Shown here in pieces: positions 1 through 7,413 of a stretch of 64,000 bases of DNA. The first letter of the stretch is position 1; each line of letters opens with the position of its first letter. The position numbers and the translations under genes are program-made. A model generated the notes under the pieces. The model did not search any database. It worked only from the letters and a program-made list of their open reading frames with translations, and had not been told where the DNA came from. Location of the stretch: NCBI RefSeq assembly GCF_015390235.1, contig NZ_VUOH01000003.1, forward strand, positions 62,001 through 126,000, written 5' to 3'. The stretch comes from Quadrisphaera sp. INWT6. GTDB taxonomy: Bacteria; Actinomycetota; Actinomycetes; Actinomycetales; Quadrisphaeraceae.

Positions 1-116
1 GTCCAGATCCGACGCCCCCTCCCCCTGGGGCCGGCACGACGCTCGGGGTCCCAGCTCCGCTGCTGCAGACCACCCCCGGGAACGGACGGGCGCCCCGGCG
101 CCCTGCGCCGGCGGGT

Positions 117-194
117 GCGGACGGCGTCCGCTCCCCCGGCCACCGCTGTGGAGAGCCGTCCACAGGATCCGTGCCGCCAGCGGACGGCGTCCGC
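117..194. repeat. Twin 15-bp palindromes flanking a hairpin
   Basis: The 5' non-coding stretch (positions 1-247) carries two identical perfect palindromes, GCGGACGGCGTCCGC, at 117-131 and 180-194. Between them lies a hairpin at 146-165 with arms CTGTGGA and TCCACAG and a 6-base loop. They lie upstream of the exporter/GntR pair and could be protein sites or the 3' end signals of a gene left of the window. Nothing coding is convincing here. Confidence 0.5.
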
Positions 195-228
195 ACCGGT
201 GCGAGCTCAGCACCCGCACCGACCCGGC

Positions 229-241
229 ATTGTGTAACAAT
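229..241. promoter_or_regulatory. Probable GntR operator overlapping the -10 of the EamA-gntR operon
   Basis: ATTGTGTAACAAT is a perfect inverted repeat (ATTGT, GTA centre, ACAAT) and fits the TnGTnnnACnA pattern typical of FadR-subfamily GntR sites. Its right half (AACAAT, 236-241) sits six bases before the GTG at 248, the position of a -10 element for a leaderless transcript. The gene for a GntR regulator is the second gene of this operon, so autoregulation with direct promoter occlusion is the simplest reading. Confidence 0.6.
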
Positions 242-247
242 CTGGCC

Positions 248-1168
248 GTGCGCGCCGCCGTCCTCGTCGTGCTGGCAGCCGTCTGCTTCGGCTCGACCGG
301 CACCGCCGTCGCCCTCGGGGCGCCCGGCGCCTCGCCGCTGTCGGTGGGGTCGGCTCGCGTGCTCGTCGGCGGCGCCCTGCTGGCCCTGCTCGCGGGAGGG
401 GCCCTGGTGAGCGCCCTGCGGGGCGCTGACGCCCGCACGTGGGGCCTGGTCGGGGTGGGTGCGCTCGGCGTCGTCGCCTACCAGCCGCTGTTCTTCGCGG
501 GGACGGCCGCCAACGGGGTGGCCGTCGGCACGGTCGTGGCCCTCGGGTCGGCGCCCCTGGTGACCGGTGTCCTCGGCTGGGTCCTCACGCGCACGGTGCC
601 CGGCCGGCGGTGGCTGCTGGCCACCGGCGTCGCCGTCGTCGGGCTGGCGCTGCTGGCCAGCGGCGCGGGAGGCGCAGGAGGCGCGGACGGCGCGGGAGCG
701 GGAGCCGCGTCGCCGGCGGGCCTGCTGGCCTCCCTGGGCGCGGGCACGAGCTACGCGGTGTTCGCACTGGTCACCAAGGCCCTGCTCGACCGCGGGTGGA
801 CCCCGACGACGAGCACGGGTGCCGTCTTCGGCGGGGCCGCGGTGCTGAGCCTGCCGGTGCTGCTGGCCACGGACCTCACCTGGCTCGGTGCTCCGGCCTC
901 GTGGACGGCCGTGCTGTGGCTCGGGGCGGTGACCACGGCGCTGGCCTACGCGCTCTTCGCCCGGGGCCTGCGCCACCTGCCCGCCGCGACGGTCGCGACG
1001 CTGACCCTCGCCGAGCCGCTGACGGCGACCCTGCTGGGGCTCGTCGTCCTGCACGAGCACCTCGGGCCGGCGCAGGTGACGGCCCTGGTCCTGCTGGCGG
1101 GCGCGCTCGCCGTGCTGGCCGCCCCCGCCCGCCGACGCCTGGGTGCTGCCACGGCGGTCCCCTCGTGA
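248..1168 (+). CDS. EamA-family (DMT) transporter
   Basis: A 306-residue integral membrane protein of the drug/metabolite transporter superfamily, made of two EamA repeats with about ten hydrophobic helices. The first repeat starts with AAVCFGSTGT and the second near residue 155 with SLGAGTSYAVFALV. It probably exports a small metabolite, with the substrate unknown. The GTG at 248 is preferred over the TTG at 230 because the 229-241 palindrome with its -10-like right half lies just upstream. The stop overlaps the start of the GntR gene (GTGA), so the two are translationally coupled and the regulator probably senses the exported compound. Confidence 0.85.
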   Translation: MRAAVLVVLAAVCFGSTGTAVALGAPGASPLSVGSARVLVGGALLALLAGGALVSALRGADARTWGLVGVGALGVVAYQPLFFAGTAANGVAVGTVVALGSAPLVTGVLGWVLTRTVPGRRWLLATGVAVVGLALLASGAGGAGGADGAGAGAASPAGLLASLGAGTSYAVFALVTKALLDRGWTPTTSTGAVFGGAAVLSLPVLLATDLTWLGAPASWTAVLWLGAVTTALAYALFARGLRHLPAATVATLTLAEPLTATLLGLVVLHEHLGPAQVTALVLLAGALAVLAAPARRRLGAATAVPS

Positions 1169-1812
1169 GCCCCGCGACCAGCAGGCCGACGGCCGCCGCG
1201 GCGCTCGCGGGCGTGCTGCGCACCCAGGTGCTCGACGGGCACCTGGCCCCCGGCACACCGCTGCGCGAGGAGGCCCTGGCCACCGAGCACGGGCTGAGCC
1301 GGCACACGGTGCGCAGCGCCCTGCAGCAGCTGGCCGGCGAGCGCCTCGCCGAGGCCGCCCCCTTCCGGGGCGTGCGCGTGGCGTCCCTCGACGACGACGC
1401 CGTCAGATCGCTGCAGGACCTGCGCCGCGCCGTGGAGAGCGAGGCGGTCCGGCTGCTGGTCGCGCGGCACGGGCGGGCCTGGCCGGAGGCGGTCACCGAC
1501 GTCCTGGCCGAGCACCTGGCCAGCCTGGAGCGGTCCGCGGGCGGGGAGGGCGATCGCCTCGCCGTCCTGAGCGACCACGCGGCCTTCCACCACGCCCTCG
1601 TCGCGGCGGCCGGCAGCGCACGGCTCACCGAGGTCTCCGCCGGGCTGAGCGCCGAGGTCCGGCTGTTCACGGCGCACCTGCGGCTGCACCTCGAGCCGGC
1701 CGGGCTGGTCGCCGAGCACCGCGCCTACCTCGACGACGTCCGCCTCCGCGGGCCCGCGGCCGTGCACGAGCACCTCGCCGCGTCGCAGGAGGCGCTGCTC
1801 ACCGGCCGCTGA
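1165..1812 (+). CDS. GntR-family transcriptional regulator (FadR subfamily, FCD domain)
   Basis: A 215-residue regulator. Residues about 8-70 form the winged helix (LREEALATEHGLSRHTVRSAL), followed by an all-helical FCD effector domain. Candidate metal-binding residues of the FCD fold are visible: the D and H of SDHAAFHHALV and the two histidines near EHRAYLDDV and AVHEHL. It is co-transcribed with the upstream exporter through a GTGA overlap, and a GntR-type palindrome sits on that promoter (229-241), so it most likely represses exporter and itself until a small acid ligand binds. The ligand cannot be told from sequence. Confidence 0.88.
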   Translation: MSPATSRPTAAAALAGVLRTQVLDGHLAPGTPLREEALATEHGLSRHTVRSALQQLAGERLAEAAPFRGVRVASLDDDAVRSLQDLRRAVESEAVRLLVARHGRAWPEAVTDVLAEHLASLERSAGGEGDRLAVLSDHAAFHHALVAAAGSARLTEVSAGLSAEVRLFTAHLRLHLEPAGLVAEHRAYLDDVRLRGPAAVHEHLAASQEALLTGR

Positions 1813-1831
1813 GGGGCCGCTGAGGGGCCGC
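1804..1831 (+). repeat. 11-bp direct repeat across the gntR stop codon
   Basis: GGCCGCTGAGG occurs at 1804-1814 and 1815-1825, with a partial third copy. Each copy carries TGA, and the 11-bp period places the second stop in a different frame. Confidence 0.7.
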
Positions 1832-1857
1832 CGACGTCCCGCTGAGCAGCTGCCCCC

Positions 1858-2502
1858 TCAGCCCTCGTCCCAGGCGACCGCCCGCACCGGCGCGCCGTCA
1901 CCCCCGGCGAGGCGCAGCGGCAGGAGCGCCACCCGGGGCCGGGCCATCGCCTGCACCGCGCCCAGGTCGCGCAGGTTCTCCGCGAGGACCCCGCCCGCGC
2001 CGAGCACGGCGTGGTGCACGGCGAGGTCGGTGGAGCCCGTGGCGTCGGGGCTGAGCGCGTCGACGCCGAGGGTCCGGACCCCTGCCGCGACGAGCCGCTC
2101 GGCCACCTCGGCGTCGAGCCAGGGGTGCTTCGCGTACGAGGGCCCGCCCCACCGGGCGTCCCACCCGGTCCGCACGAGCACGACGACGCCGGGACCGAGG
2201 TCGCCCTCCCGCTCGCCGAACGCGTCCCACCCGACGCGCTCCCCCGCCCCGGCCCCGCGGACGTCGACCACGACGGCCGGGCCCGTGAACAGCCCGAGGT
2301 CCAGCGCGTCCAGGTCGGCCCCGCCCGGGACCACGTGCGAGGGGGCGTCGACGTGGGTCCCGCTGTGGCTGCCCAGGCGCCACGCCGTCACCGCGCAGCC
2401 GTCGCGCACCACGTCGAGCGCCGGCTCGGCGGAGACCTCCGGGTCGCCGGGGAAGACCGGCATGCCCGGGGCCACCGGCTGCGAGAGGTCGACGAGGCGC
2501 AC
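1858..2502 (-). CDS. Cyclase-family metal-dependent hydrolase (kynurenine formamidase-like)
   Basis: A 214-residue protein of the cyclase/KynB superfamily. The family metal-binding signature is present near residues 46-57 as HSGTHVDAPSH, after the usual N-terminal VRLVDLSQPVAPGMPVFPGDP. A second conserved segment, GVDALSPDATGS, is near residue 135. These Mn/Zn enzymes hydrolyse amides such as N-formylkynurenine or act in polyketide or isatin chemistry. No tryptophan-degradation gene is next to it, so the substrate is open. The GTG at 2502 is the only start that begins at the family N-terminus. It is transcribed divergently from the gene at 2578. Confidence 0.8.
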   Translation of the reverse strand: MRLVDLSQPVAPGMPVFPGDPEVSAEPALDVVRDGCAVTAWRLGSHSGTHVDAPSHVVPGGADLDALDLGLFTGPAVVVDVRGAGAGERVGWDAFGEREGDLGPGVVVLVRTGWDARWGGPSYAKHPWLDAEVAERLVAAGVRTLGVDALSPDATGSTDLAVHHAVLGAGGVLAENLRDLGAVQAMARPRVALLPLRLAGGDGAPVRAVAWDEG

Positions 2503-2577
2503 CGCCCCAGCCTGCCCCCACCGGCCCGGTCCGTCCCGGAGGGCGGCCAGGGGCCCGGCGCGTGTGATGCTCGGTGC

Positions 2578-3555
2578 GTGAGCACGACGACGGCGGGCCG
2601 GCTGCTGGCGCGCGAGGAGTGGCGGGCCCGGGCTCAGGCGCACGAGGCCCGGGCCGACGAGCTCACCGCCGGGCGCCGCGAGCGCCGCAGCCGCAGCGCC
2701 GAGACCGATGCCGTCGACGACTTCCTCTACGACTACTACGCCCTGCGCCCCGGACAGCTGCGCCGCTGGCACCCCGGGACCGGCCCGGAGGGCGCCGCGG
2801 GCCTCGACGACGCCGCCGACGCCCCCCAGGCGCAGTGGCGCTGGTACCGGACCACGCCCTCCGGCCGGGTCGAGCTCGACCTGGCCGCCTTCACCGCCGA
2901 CCGGGGCCGGGCGCTGGCCACCAGCCGTCGCCTGCTCGCCGCGGTGCAGGGCCGTGCCCCCCACCTGGGCTGCTTCGGCATGCACGAGTGGGCGATGGTG
3001 TACCGCTCGGGCGGTGCCGTCGGCGGCCCGACCACCGGCTCCGCCAGCCCCCTGGGCCGCCGCCACGCGCTGCCGCTGCGCCTGGGGCAGGCGGGCACCG
3101 ACGCCGTGGTCGAGGGGCACGCGCTGCGCTGCACCCACGTCGACGCCTACCGCTTCTTCACCCCGGGGGCCGCACCGCGCAACGCGCTCGTGCCGACGCG
3201 CGACACCCAGGCCGAGCTCGACCAGCCCGGCTGCGTGCACGTCTCGATGGACGTGCTCCGCCACGCCGTCGCCCTCGGGCCGGCGTGCCCGGGCGAGCTG
3301 CTGCTCGACTGCTTCGCCGCGGCCCGCGAGGCCCGCGTGCTCGACATGCGGGCCTCCCCCTACGACGTCACCGCCCTGGGCCACGAGGCCCTGCCCGTGG
3401 AGACCCGCGAGGGCAAGGTGGCGTACGCGCAGGCCCAGTCCGCGATGGCCGAGCGGACCGGCCCCCTGCGGGCCCGCCTGCTCGCCGCCGCCGACGCAGC
3501 CGTCGACGCCGATGTGGACGCCGATGTGGACGCCGTCCAGGAGGAGACCCGATGA
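2578..3555 (+). CDS. Conserved actinobacterial protein often annotated as 3-methyladenine DNA glycosylase
   Basis: A 325-residue soluble protein with strongly conserved blocks: VDDFLYDYYALRPGQLRRWHPG near residue 43, HLGCFGMHEWAMVYR near 130, TDAVVEGHALRCTHVDAYRFFTPGA near 175 and LDMRASPYDVTALGHEALPVETREGK near 255. I recognise this family from many actinobacterial genomes, where it is usually labelled 3-methyladenine DNA glycosylase. No HhH or AlkA-like motif is visible, so that function should be treated as unproven. The C-terminus ends in a short Asp-rich tail encoded by a 12-bp tandem repeat. The stop overlaps the next ATG (ATGA), and a DNA glycosylase (nei) follows two genes on. Confidence 0.7.
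   Translation: MSTTTAGRLLAREEWRARAQAHEARADELTAGRRERRSRSAETDAVDDFLYDYYALRPGQLRRWHPGTGPEGAAGLDDAADAPQAQWRWYRTTPSGRVELDLAAFTADRGRALATSRRLLAAVQGRAPHLGCFGMHEWAMVYRSGGAVGGPTTGSASPLGRRHALPLRLGQAGTDAVVEGHALRCTHVDAYRFFTPGAAPRNALVPTRDTQAELDQPGCVHVSMDVLRHAVALGPACPGELLLDCFAAAREARVLDMRASPYDVTALGHEALPVETREGKVAYAQAQSAMAERTGPLRARLLAAADAAVDADVDADVDAVQEETR
3505..3534 (+). repeat. 12-bp tandem repeat (2.5 copies) at the 3' end of the gene
   Basis: GACGCCGATGTG is repeated at 3505-3516 and 3517-3528, with a partial third copy to 3534. It stays in frame and encodes the Asp/Ala/Val-rich tail just before the ATGA junction. Confidence 0.75.
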
Positions 3556-4667
3556 CCACCGGGCAGACCCGGCTCAGCAGCACCCAGCTCGCCGCCGCGC
3601 TCGAGGCCGAGGCCCGCGCCGCGCTGCCCGCCCACGTCTCCGGCTACGTGGGGGCCACGGCGGGCGCCGGGGAGTGCCACGCCGAGGGCCTCGCCGACTG
3701 GGCCTCGCTGCGGCTGGTGCCGCGGGTGCTGCGCGGCGGCCGGGCCGACGGCGCGGTCGACACCGCGACCACCGTGCTCGGCACGGCCGTGCGCACCCCC
3801 GTGCTGCTCGCCCCGATGGCCCAGCAGGTCGCGGCGCACCCGCGCGGCGAGGCGGAGGCCGCCCGCGCCGTCGCCGCCACCGGGTCGCTGCTGGGCGTCT
3901 CCACCAACACCGCGGTGCCGTTCTCGGAGGTCGGCGCCGCGGGGGCGCCGTGGTGGTACCAGGTGTACGTGCTGCGCGACAGGTCGCTGACGCAGCTGCT
4001 GGTGGAGCGGGCTGCCGCCGCGGGGGCCACCGCCCTGCTGCTGACCGTCGACACCACCTCCCTCACGCAGCCCTCCGAGCCGGGGGCCGCGAGCGTGGAG
4101 CCGACCGAGTGGCCCGACGGCCCCGGGCGCGCGCGGCTGACGGCGCTCACGAGCACCGACCTCGCGGACCGGGAGTCCGGGGCCGCCTCCCCCGCCCTCG
4201 ACGTCGGGCTGGGCACCATCGGCTGGCTCGCCCGGGTCTCCGGCCTGCCCGTGGTGGTCAAGGGCGTGCTCCACCCCGACGACGCCGCCGCGTGCGTGGC
4301 GGCCGGAGCCGTCGGCGTCGTCGTCTCCACCCACGGCGGGCGGCGCCTGGGCGCCTCGGTGACGTCGGCGGCCGCGCTGCCGGGGGTCGTCGCGGCGGTC
4401 CGCGCCGCGAGCCCGACGGCCGAGGTCTACGCCGACTCCGGCGTGCGCTCTGGCGCCGCCGCGGCCGCGGCCCTGGCCCTCGGCGCCCGCGCGGTCTTCG
4501 TGGGCAGGCCGGCGTGGTGGGGCCTCGCGGCGCGCGGGGCCGACGGCGTGGGCCAGGTGCTCGACGGCCTCACCGACGAGCTCGCCGGCGTCATGAGGCA
4601 GTGCGGTGCCGCCTCGGTGGCCGACCTCACCCCCGACCTCGTCGTCAGCCAGCACCTCCGTGCCTGA
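3552..4667 (+). CDS. FMN-dependent alpha-hydroxyacid oxidase/dehydrogenase family protein (divergent)
   Basis: A 371-residue TIM-barrel flavoprotein of the glycolate oxidase/lactate monooxygenase family. Retained family positions include the N-terminal Tyr (SGYVGATAG), PVLLAPMAQQ, the active-site Tyr in WYQVYVLRD, the FMN-contact LLTVDT, the Lys in VVKGVL, the catalytic His-Gly-Gly-Arg in STHGGRRLG and ADSGVRSG near the C-terminus. The usual Arg-rich stretch after LTVDT (GRREaDxRN in relatives), which supplies one of the two substrate-carboxylate arginines, is replaced by TSLTQPSEPGAAS. The usual SNHGGRQLD has become STHGGRRLG. It probably still binds FMN, but the substrate may not be a simple 2-hydroxyacid. 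It overlaps the genes on both sides. Confidence 0.75.
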   Translation: MTTGQTRLSSTQLAAALEAEARAALPAHVSGYVGATAGAGECHAEGLADWASLRLVPRVLRGGRADGAVDTATTVLGTAVRTPVLLAPMAQQVAAHPRGEAEAARAVAATGSLLGVSTNTAVPFSEVGAAGAPWWYQVYVLRDRSLTQLLVERAAAAGATALLLTVDTTSLTQPSEPGAASVEPTEWPDGPGRARLTALTSTDLADRESGAASPALDVGLGTIGWLARVSGLPVVVKGVLHPDDAAACVAAGAVGVVVSTHGGRRLGASVTSAAALPGVVAAVRAASPTAEVYADSGVRSGAAAAAALALGARAVFVGRPAWWGLAARGADGVGQVLDGLTDELAGVMRQCGAASVADLTPDLVVSQHLRA

Positions 4668-5586
4668 GGGCGACGTCGTCTGGCGCTCGGCGCAGCGGCT
4701 GCACGCGGCCCTCGCGGGGCGGGAGCTCGTCACCAGCGACCTGCGCTGGCCGTCGCTGGCGGCCGTCGACCTGCGGGGCCGCGCGGTCCAGGAGGTGGTC
4801 AGCCGCGGCAAGCACCTGCTGGTCCGGGTCGCGGGCACCCCGGCCGGCCCGAGCGCCCCGGGAGGCGAGCCCGCGGTGACCCTCCACAGCCACCTGCGCA
4901 TGGAGGGCAGCTGGCACGTCCACGCGACGGGCGGCCCGTGGCGCACCGCCCGCTCCCAGCACGGGGTGCGGGCGGTGCTGGCCAACGCCGAGTGGACGGC
5001 GGTGGGCCACCGCCTCGGGATGCTCGACCTGGTGCGCACCGCCGACGAGCACCGGCTCGTCGGTCACCTGGGGCCCGACGTCCTCGGCCCGGTGTGGGGT
5101 CCGGAGGCGGTGGAGCGCGTCGTCGCGACGCTGCGGGAGGCGCCCGAGCGGCCCGTCGGCGAGGCGCTGCTCGACCAGCGCGTGCTGGCGGGGGTGGGCA
5201 CGTTCTTCATGGCCGAGGTGCTCTTCCTGCGGGGCACCTCGCCGTGGACGCCGGTCGGGTCCCTCGCCCCCGCCGCGCTGCGGGCCGTGGTGGAGCTGGT
5301 CCACCGGCTGCTGGTGGCGGGCACGAAGGACGTGGCGCAGTCGAGCACGGGCGAGACCAGCCACGGCGCGCGGGCGTGGGTGCACGCCCGGTCCGGTCAG
5401 CCGTGCCGGCGCTGCGGGACGACGGTGCGCGTGGCCCCCATCGGCGTCGCGCCCCACGACCGCGTGGCGTTCTCCTGCCCGCACTGCCAGCCGGGACCGC
5501 GCCCCACCGACGACGGAGCCACCCAGGCGCCGCTGGGCGCCGGGCGGCAGTCACTCAGGCCGCAGAGACCAGCCCGTCGCGGGTGA
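4660..5586 (+). CDS. nei: Fpg/Nei-family DNA glycosylase/AP lyase (Nei2-like)
   Basis: A 308-residue base-excision repair enzyme for oxidised pyrimidines. Starting at the GTG at 4660 gives the N-terminal V-P-E-G-D: removal of the first residue exposes the catalytic Pro, followed by the catalytic Glu. The conserved Lys is in SRGKHLL near residue 50, the helix-two-turn-helix is around [17 protein letters not shown], and the C-terminal zinc finger has CRRC and CPHC. In the H2TH loop the usual GxGN is GVGT, so the DNA-contacting Asn is lost. The start lies inside the previous gene (8-bp overlap), and the 3' end overlaps clgR on the other strand by 32 bp. Confidence 0.88.
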   Translation: MPEGDVVWRSAQRLHAALAGRELVTSDLRWPSLAAVDLRGRAVQEVVSRGKHLLVRVAGTPAGPSAPGGEPAVTLHSHLRMEGSWHVHATGGPWRTARSQHGVRAVLANAEWTAVGHRLGMLDLVRTADEHRLVGHLGPDVLGPVWGPEAVERVVATLREAPERPVGEALLDQRVLAGVGTFFMAEVLFLRGTSPWTPVGSLAPAALRAVVELVHRLLVAGTKDVAQSSTGETSHGARAWVHARSGQPCRRCGTTVRVAPIGVAPHDRVAFSCPHCQPGPRPTDDGATQAPLGAGRQSLRPQRPARRG

Positions 5587-5971
5587 TGACGACCTGCTTG
5601 ATGCCGAGGTCACCGACCGGCAGGGCAGGGGCGGTGGTCTCGGGGACGTCGAAGCCGGCGAGCACCGGGGCCGCGGGGGCGGTGAGCACCGGAGCCGCGG
5701 AGGCGGCGACACCGGGCCGGACGCCCACGGCCGCGCCCTCGACGGCGGCGACCCGGTCGCTCACGGCGCGCAGCACCGTGGACATGGGGACCTCGAGGGC
5801 GTTGCAGATGGACGACAGCAGCTCGCTGGACGCCTCCTTCTGCCCGCGCTCGACCTCGGAGAGGTAGCCCAGGGAGACCCGGGCGGCGCCGGAGACCTCG
5901 CGCAGCGTGCGGCCCTGCTGCTGGCGGGCGGAGCGGAGCACGTCACCGATCTCACGTCTCAGCAGTGGCAC
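5555..5971 (-). CDS. clgR: ClgR, XRE-family regulator of Clp protease genes
   Basis: A 138-residue activator of clp and other proteolysis/stress genes. The Cro/CI-type HTH spans residues 5-70 with the family block [32 protein letters not shown]. The Ala-rich middle is followed by a conserved tail ending in Ala-Ala, which in the PopR/ClgR family serves as a ClpP-dependent degron. The GTG at 5971 is chosen because a strong Shine-Dalgarno (AGGGAGG, 5978-5984) precedes it by six bases and it gives the normal N-terminus. The frame stays open upstream to an ATG at 6234 but reads only Arg/Pro/Ala low complexity. It belongs to the usual ftsK-rimO-pgsA-cinA-clgR string. Confidence 0.88.
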   Translation of the reverse strand: MPLLRREIGDVLRSARQQQGRTLREVSGAARVSLGYLSEVERGQKEASSELLSSICNALEVPMSTVLRAVSDRVAAVEGAAVGVRPGVAASAAPVLTAPAAPVLAGFDVPETTAPALPVGDLGIKQVVITRDGLVSAA

Positions 5972-6302
5972 GGGCCGCCTCCCTTCGCTCGCTCCGGCCG
6001 CTGCGCCTGCAGCGGGCCCGGTCGGCGGTGGGGTCGCCGATGGGCCACGGTACCCCTTCGCTGCGCTGCGTGACGGGACGTCCACCGGCTCCGGCGGCCG
6101 CGGCGCCGGGCGGCGCGCAGCAGCGCGCACCGCGGGGCGCGTGACGGGGCGGGCGGTCGACCGGTCGGTGGGGCGGTCAGCAGGTCGAGCGGCAGGACGG
6201 CGGGTCGAGGGACGGCGGGCAGCAGCGCTGGGCATCACCTGGTCCAACGCCCGGGCCTCCCCCGGCGTTCCCGGCGGGCGCAGGTGGCGCGGGTGGCGCG
6301 GG
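5972..6302. other. Intergenic region between cinA and clgR
   Basis: A 331-bp GC-rich stretch with imperfect direct repeats built on CGGTCGGTGGGGCGG, GTCGAGCGGCAGGACGGCGG and GGTGGCGCGG. It holds the clgR Shine-Dalgarno at 5978-5984. No convincing -10 or ClgR box could be assigned. Confidence 0.4.
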
Positions 6303-6770
6303 TCACGGGAGCAGCTCCCGCAGGAGGTCCAGCGCCGCGGCGGTGGCCCCCGCGCGCACGTCGGCGCGGTCGCCGTCGAGGGCGAGCCGGCGCACCCGCG
6401 AGGGCCCCTCACCGGGGGCGGCGACGGCCACGAAGACCGTGCCGGCCGGGTGGCCGTCGTGGGGACCGGGCCCGGCCACCCCGGTCGTGGCCACCCCCAG
6501 GTCGGCGTGCAGGAGCTGCGCGGCGCCCCGGGCCATCGCGACGGCGACGTCGGCGTCGACGGGGCCGGTGCGCTCCAGGTGTCCCGCGGGGACGCCGAGC
6601 ACGGAGGCCTTGACGTCGGTGGCGTAGGCGACCACCCCACCGCGGAGCACCTCGGAGGCGCCCGGGACCTCCGCGAGGGTGGCGCTGACCTGCCCCGCGG
6701 TGAGCGACTCGGCGGTCGCCACGGTCAGGCCCGCCGCCCGGAGGGCGGCCACGACGCCCTCAGCGGCCAC
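6303..6770 (-). CDS. cinA: CinA C-terminal domain protein (nicotinamide-nucleotide amidohydrolase, PncC)
   Basis: A 155-residue single-domain protein equal to the C-terminal half of CinA. It deamidates NMN to NaMN in the pyridine nucleotide salvage cycle. The family blocks are clear: [24 protein letters not shown] near residue 16, then [19 protein letters not shown] and [22 protein letters not shown]. The N-terminal molybdopterin-binding half found in longer CinA proteins is absent, as in most actinobacteria. The GTG at 6770 lies 11 bp inside the end of pgsA, giving a coupled arrangement. A longer upstream reading is only shadow sequence of pgsA. Confidence 0.88.
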   Translation of the reverse strand: MAAEGVVAALRAAGLTVATAESLTAGQVSATLAEVPGASEVLRGGVVAYATDVKASVLGVPAGHLERTGPVDADVAVAMARGAAQLLHADLGVATTGVAGPGPHDGHPAGTVFVAVAAPGEGPSRVRRLALDGDRADVRAGATAAALDLLRELLP

Positions 6771-7413
6771 CGCGGACCAGCCGGCGGGCGCGCACGAGGT
6801 AGTCCACGCCGGTGACCGCGGTGACGGCGGCGGCGGCCAGCAGCAGCACCAGCAGCGCGCCCTGGACCACGGCGAGCGCGGTCGGGGCACCGGCCAGCCA
6901 CTGCTCCCGCGGCAGCAGGTAGAGCCCCGCGGCCGCCATCTGCAGCACCGTCTTGAGCTTGCCGCCCGGCGAGGCGGCGATGACGCCGTACCGGATGACC
7001 ACGAACCGCAGCAGGGTGATGCCGACCTCGCGCACGAGGATGACGACGGTCAGCCACCACCAGACCTCGCCGAGCAGCGACAGCCCGATGAAGACGGCGC
7101 CGAGCAGCAGCTTGTCGGCGATGGGGTCGGCGATCTTGCCGAAGTCGGTGATCAGCCCGCGGCTGCGGGCGAGGTCGCCGTCGACCTTGTCGGTGTAGCT
7201 CGCGAGGGCGAAGAGGCCGAAGGCGCCCAGGCGCAGCCACGCGTCGTCGCCGTCGCGCGCCAGCAGCAGCCACGCCACGAACGGCACCAGCACGATCCGG
7301 AAGACGGTCAGCGCGTTGGCGATGTTCCAGCTGCTGACCCGCTGCCCGGTCGGCTGCCCGGTCGGCTGCCCGGTCGGCTGCCCGGTCGGCTGCCCGGTCG
7401 GCTGCCCGGTCAC
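6760..7413 (-). CDS. pgsA: CDP-diacylglycerol--glycerol-3-phosphate 3-phosphatidyltransferase
   Basis: A 217-residue membrane enzyme that makes phosphatidylglycerol phosphate. The CDP-alcohol phosphotransferase signature is present as [20 protein letters not shown] followed by IADK, with metal-binding Asp residues spaced as the family requires, and 4-6 hydrophobic helices. The only usable start is the GTG at 7413, overlapping the rimO stop (GTGA). Translation from there passes through five and a half Thr-Gly-Gln-Pro repeats before the normal [13 protein letters not shown]. The Val in front of SSWN is GTC, so there is no start after the repeats. This makes the repeated N-terminal extension probably real. 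Confidence 0.9.
   Translation of the reverse strand: MTGQPTGQPTGQPTGQPTGQPTGQRVSSWNIANALTVFRIVLVPFVAWLLLARDGDDAWLRLGAFGLFALASYTDKVDGDLARSRGLITDFGKIADPIADKLLLGAVFIGLSLLGEVWWWLTVVILVREVGITLLRFVVIRYGVIAASPGGKLKTVLQMAAAGLYLLPREQWLAGAPTALAVVQGALLVLLLAAAAVTAVTGVDYLVRARRLVRGGR
7341..7411 (-). repeat. 12-bp tandem repeat encoding (TGQP)n at the pgsA N-terminus
   Basis: GCTGCCCGGTCG (plus-strand reading) is repeated five full times from 7341 to 7400, with an 11-of-12 base copy ending at 7411, right at the rimO stop/pgsA start. Because the unit is 12 bp, copy-number change would keep pgsA in frame. Confidence 0.95.

Noticed and set aside
146..165. DnaA boxes / origin of replication
   Set aside because: The TCCACA cores match only loosely, there are just two, and no dnaA, dnaN or AT-rich element is present.
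5972..6234. N-terminal extension of ClgR from an upstream ATG
   Set aside because: The added part is Arg/Pro/Ala low complexity, while a strong Shine-Dalgarno and the family N-terminus both support the GTG at 5971.
7341..7411. CRISPR-like repeat array
   Set aside because: The 12-bp units are contiguous without spacers and lie in frame inside pgsA.
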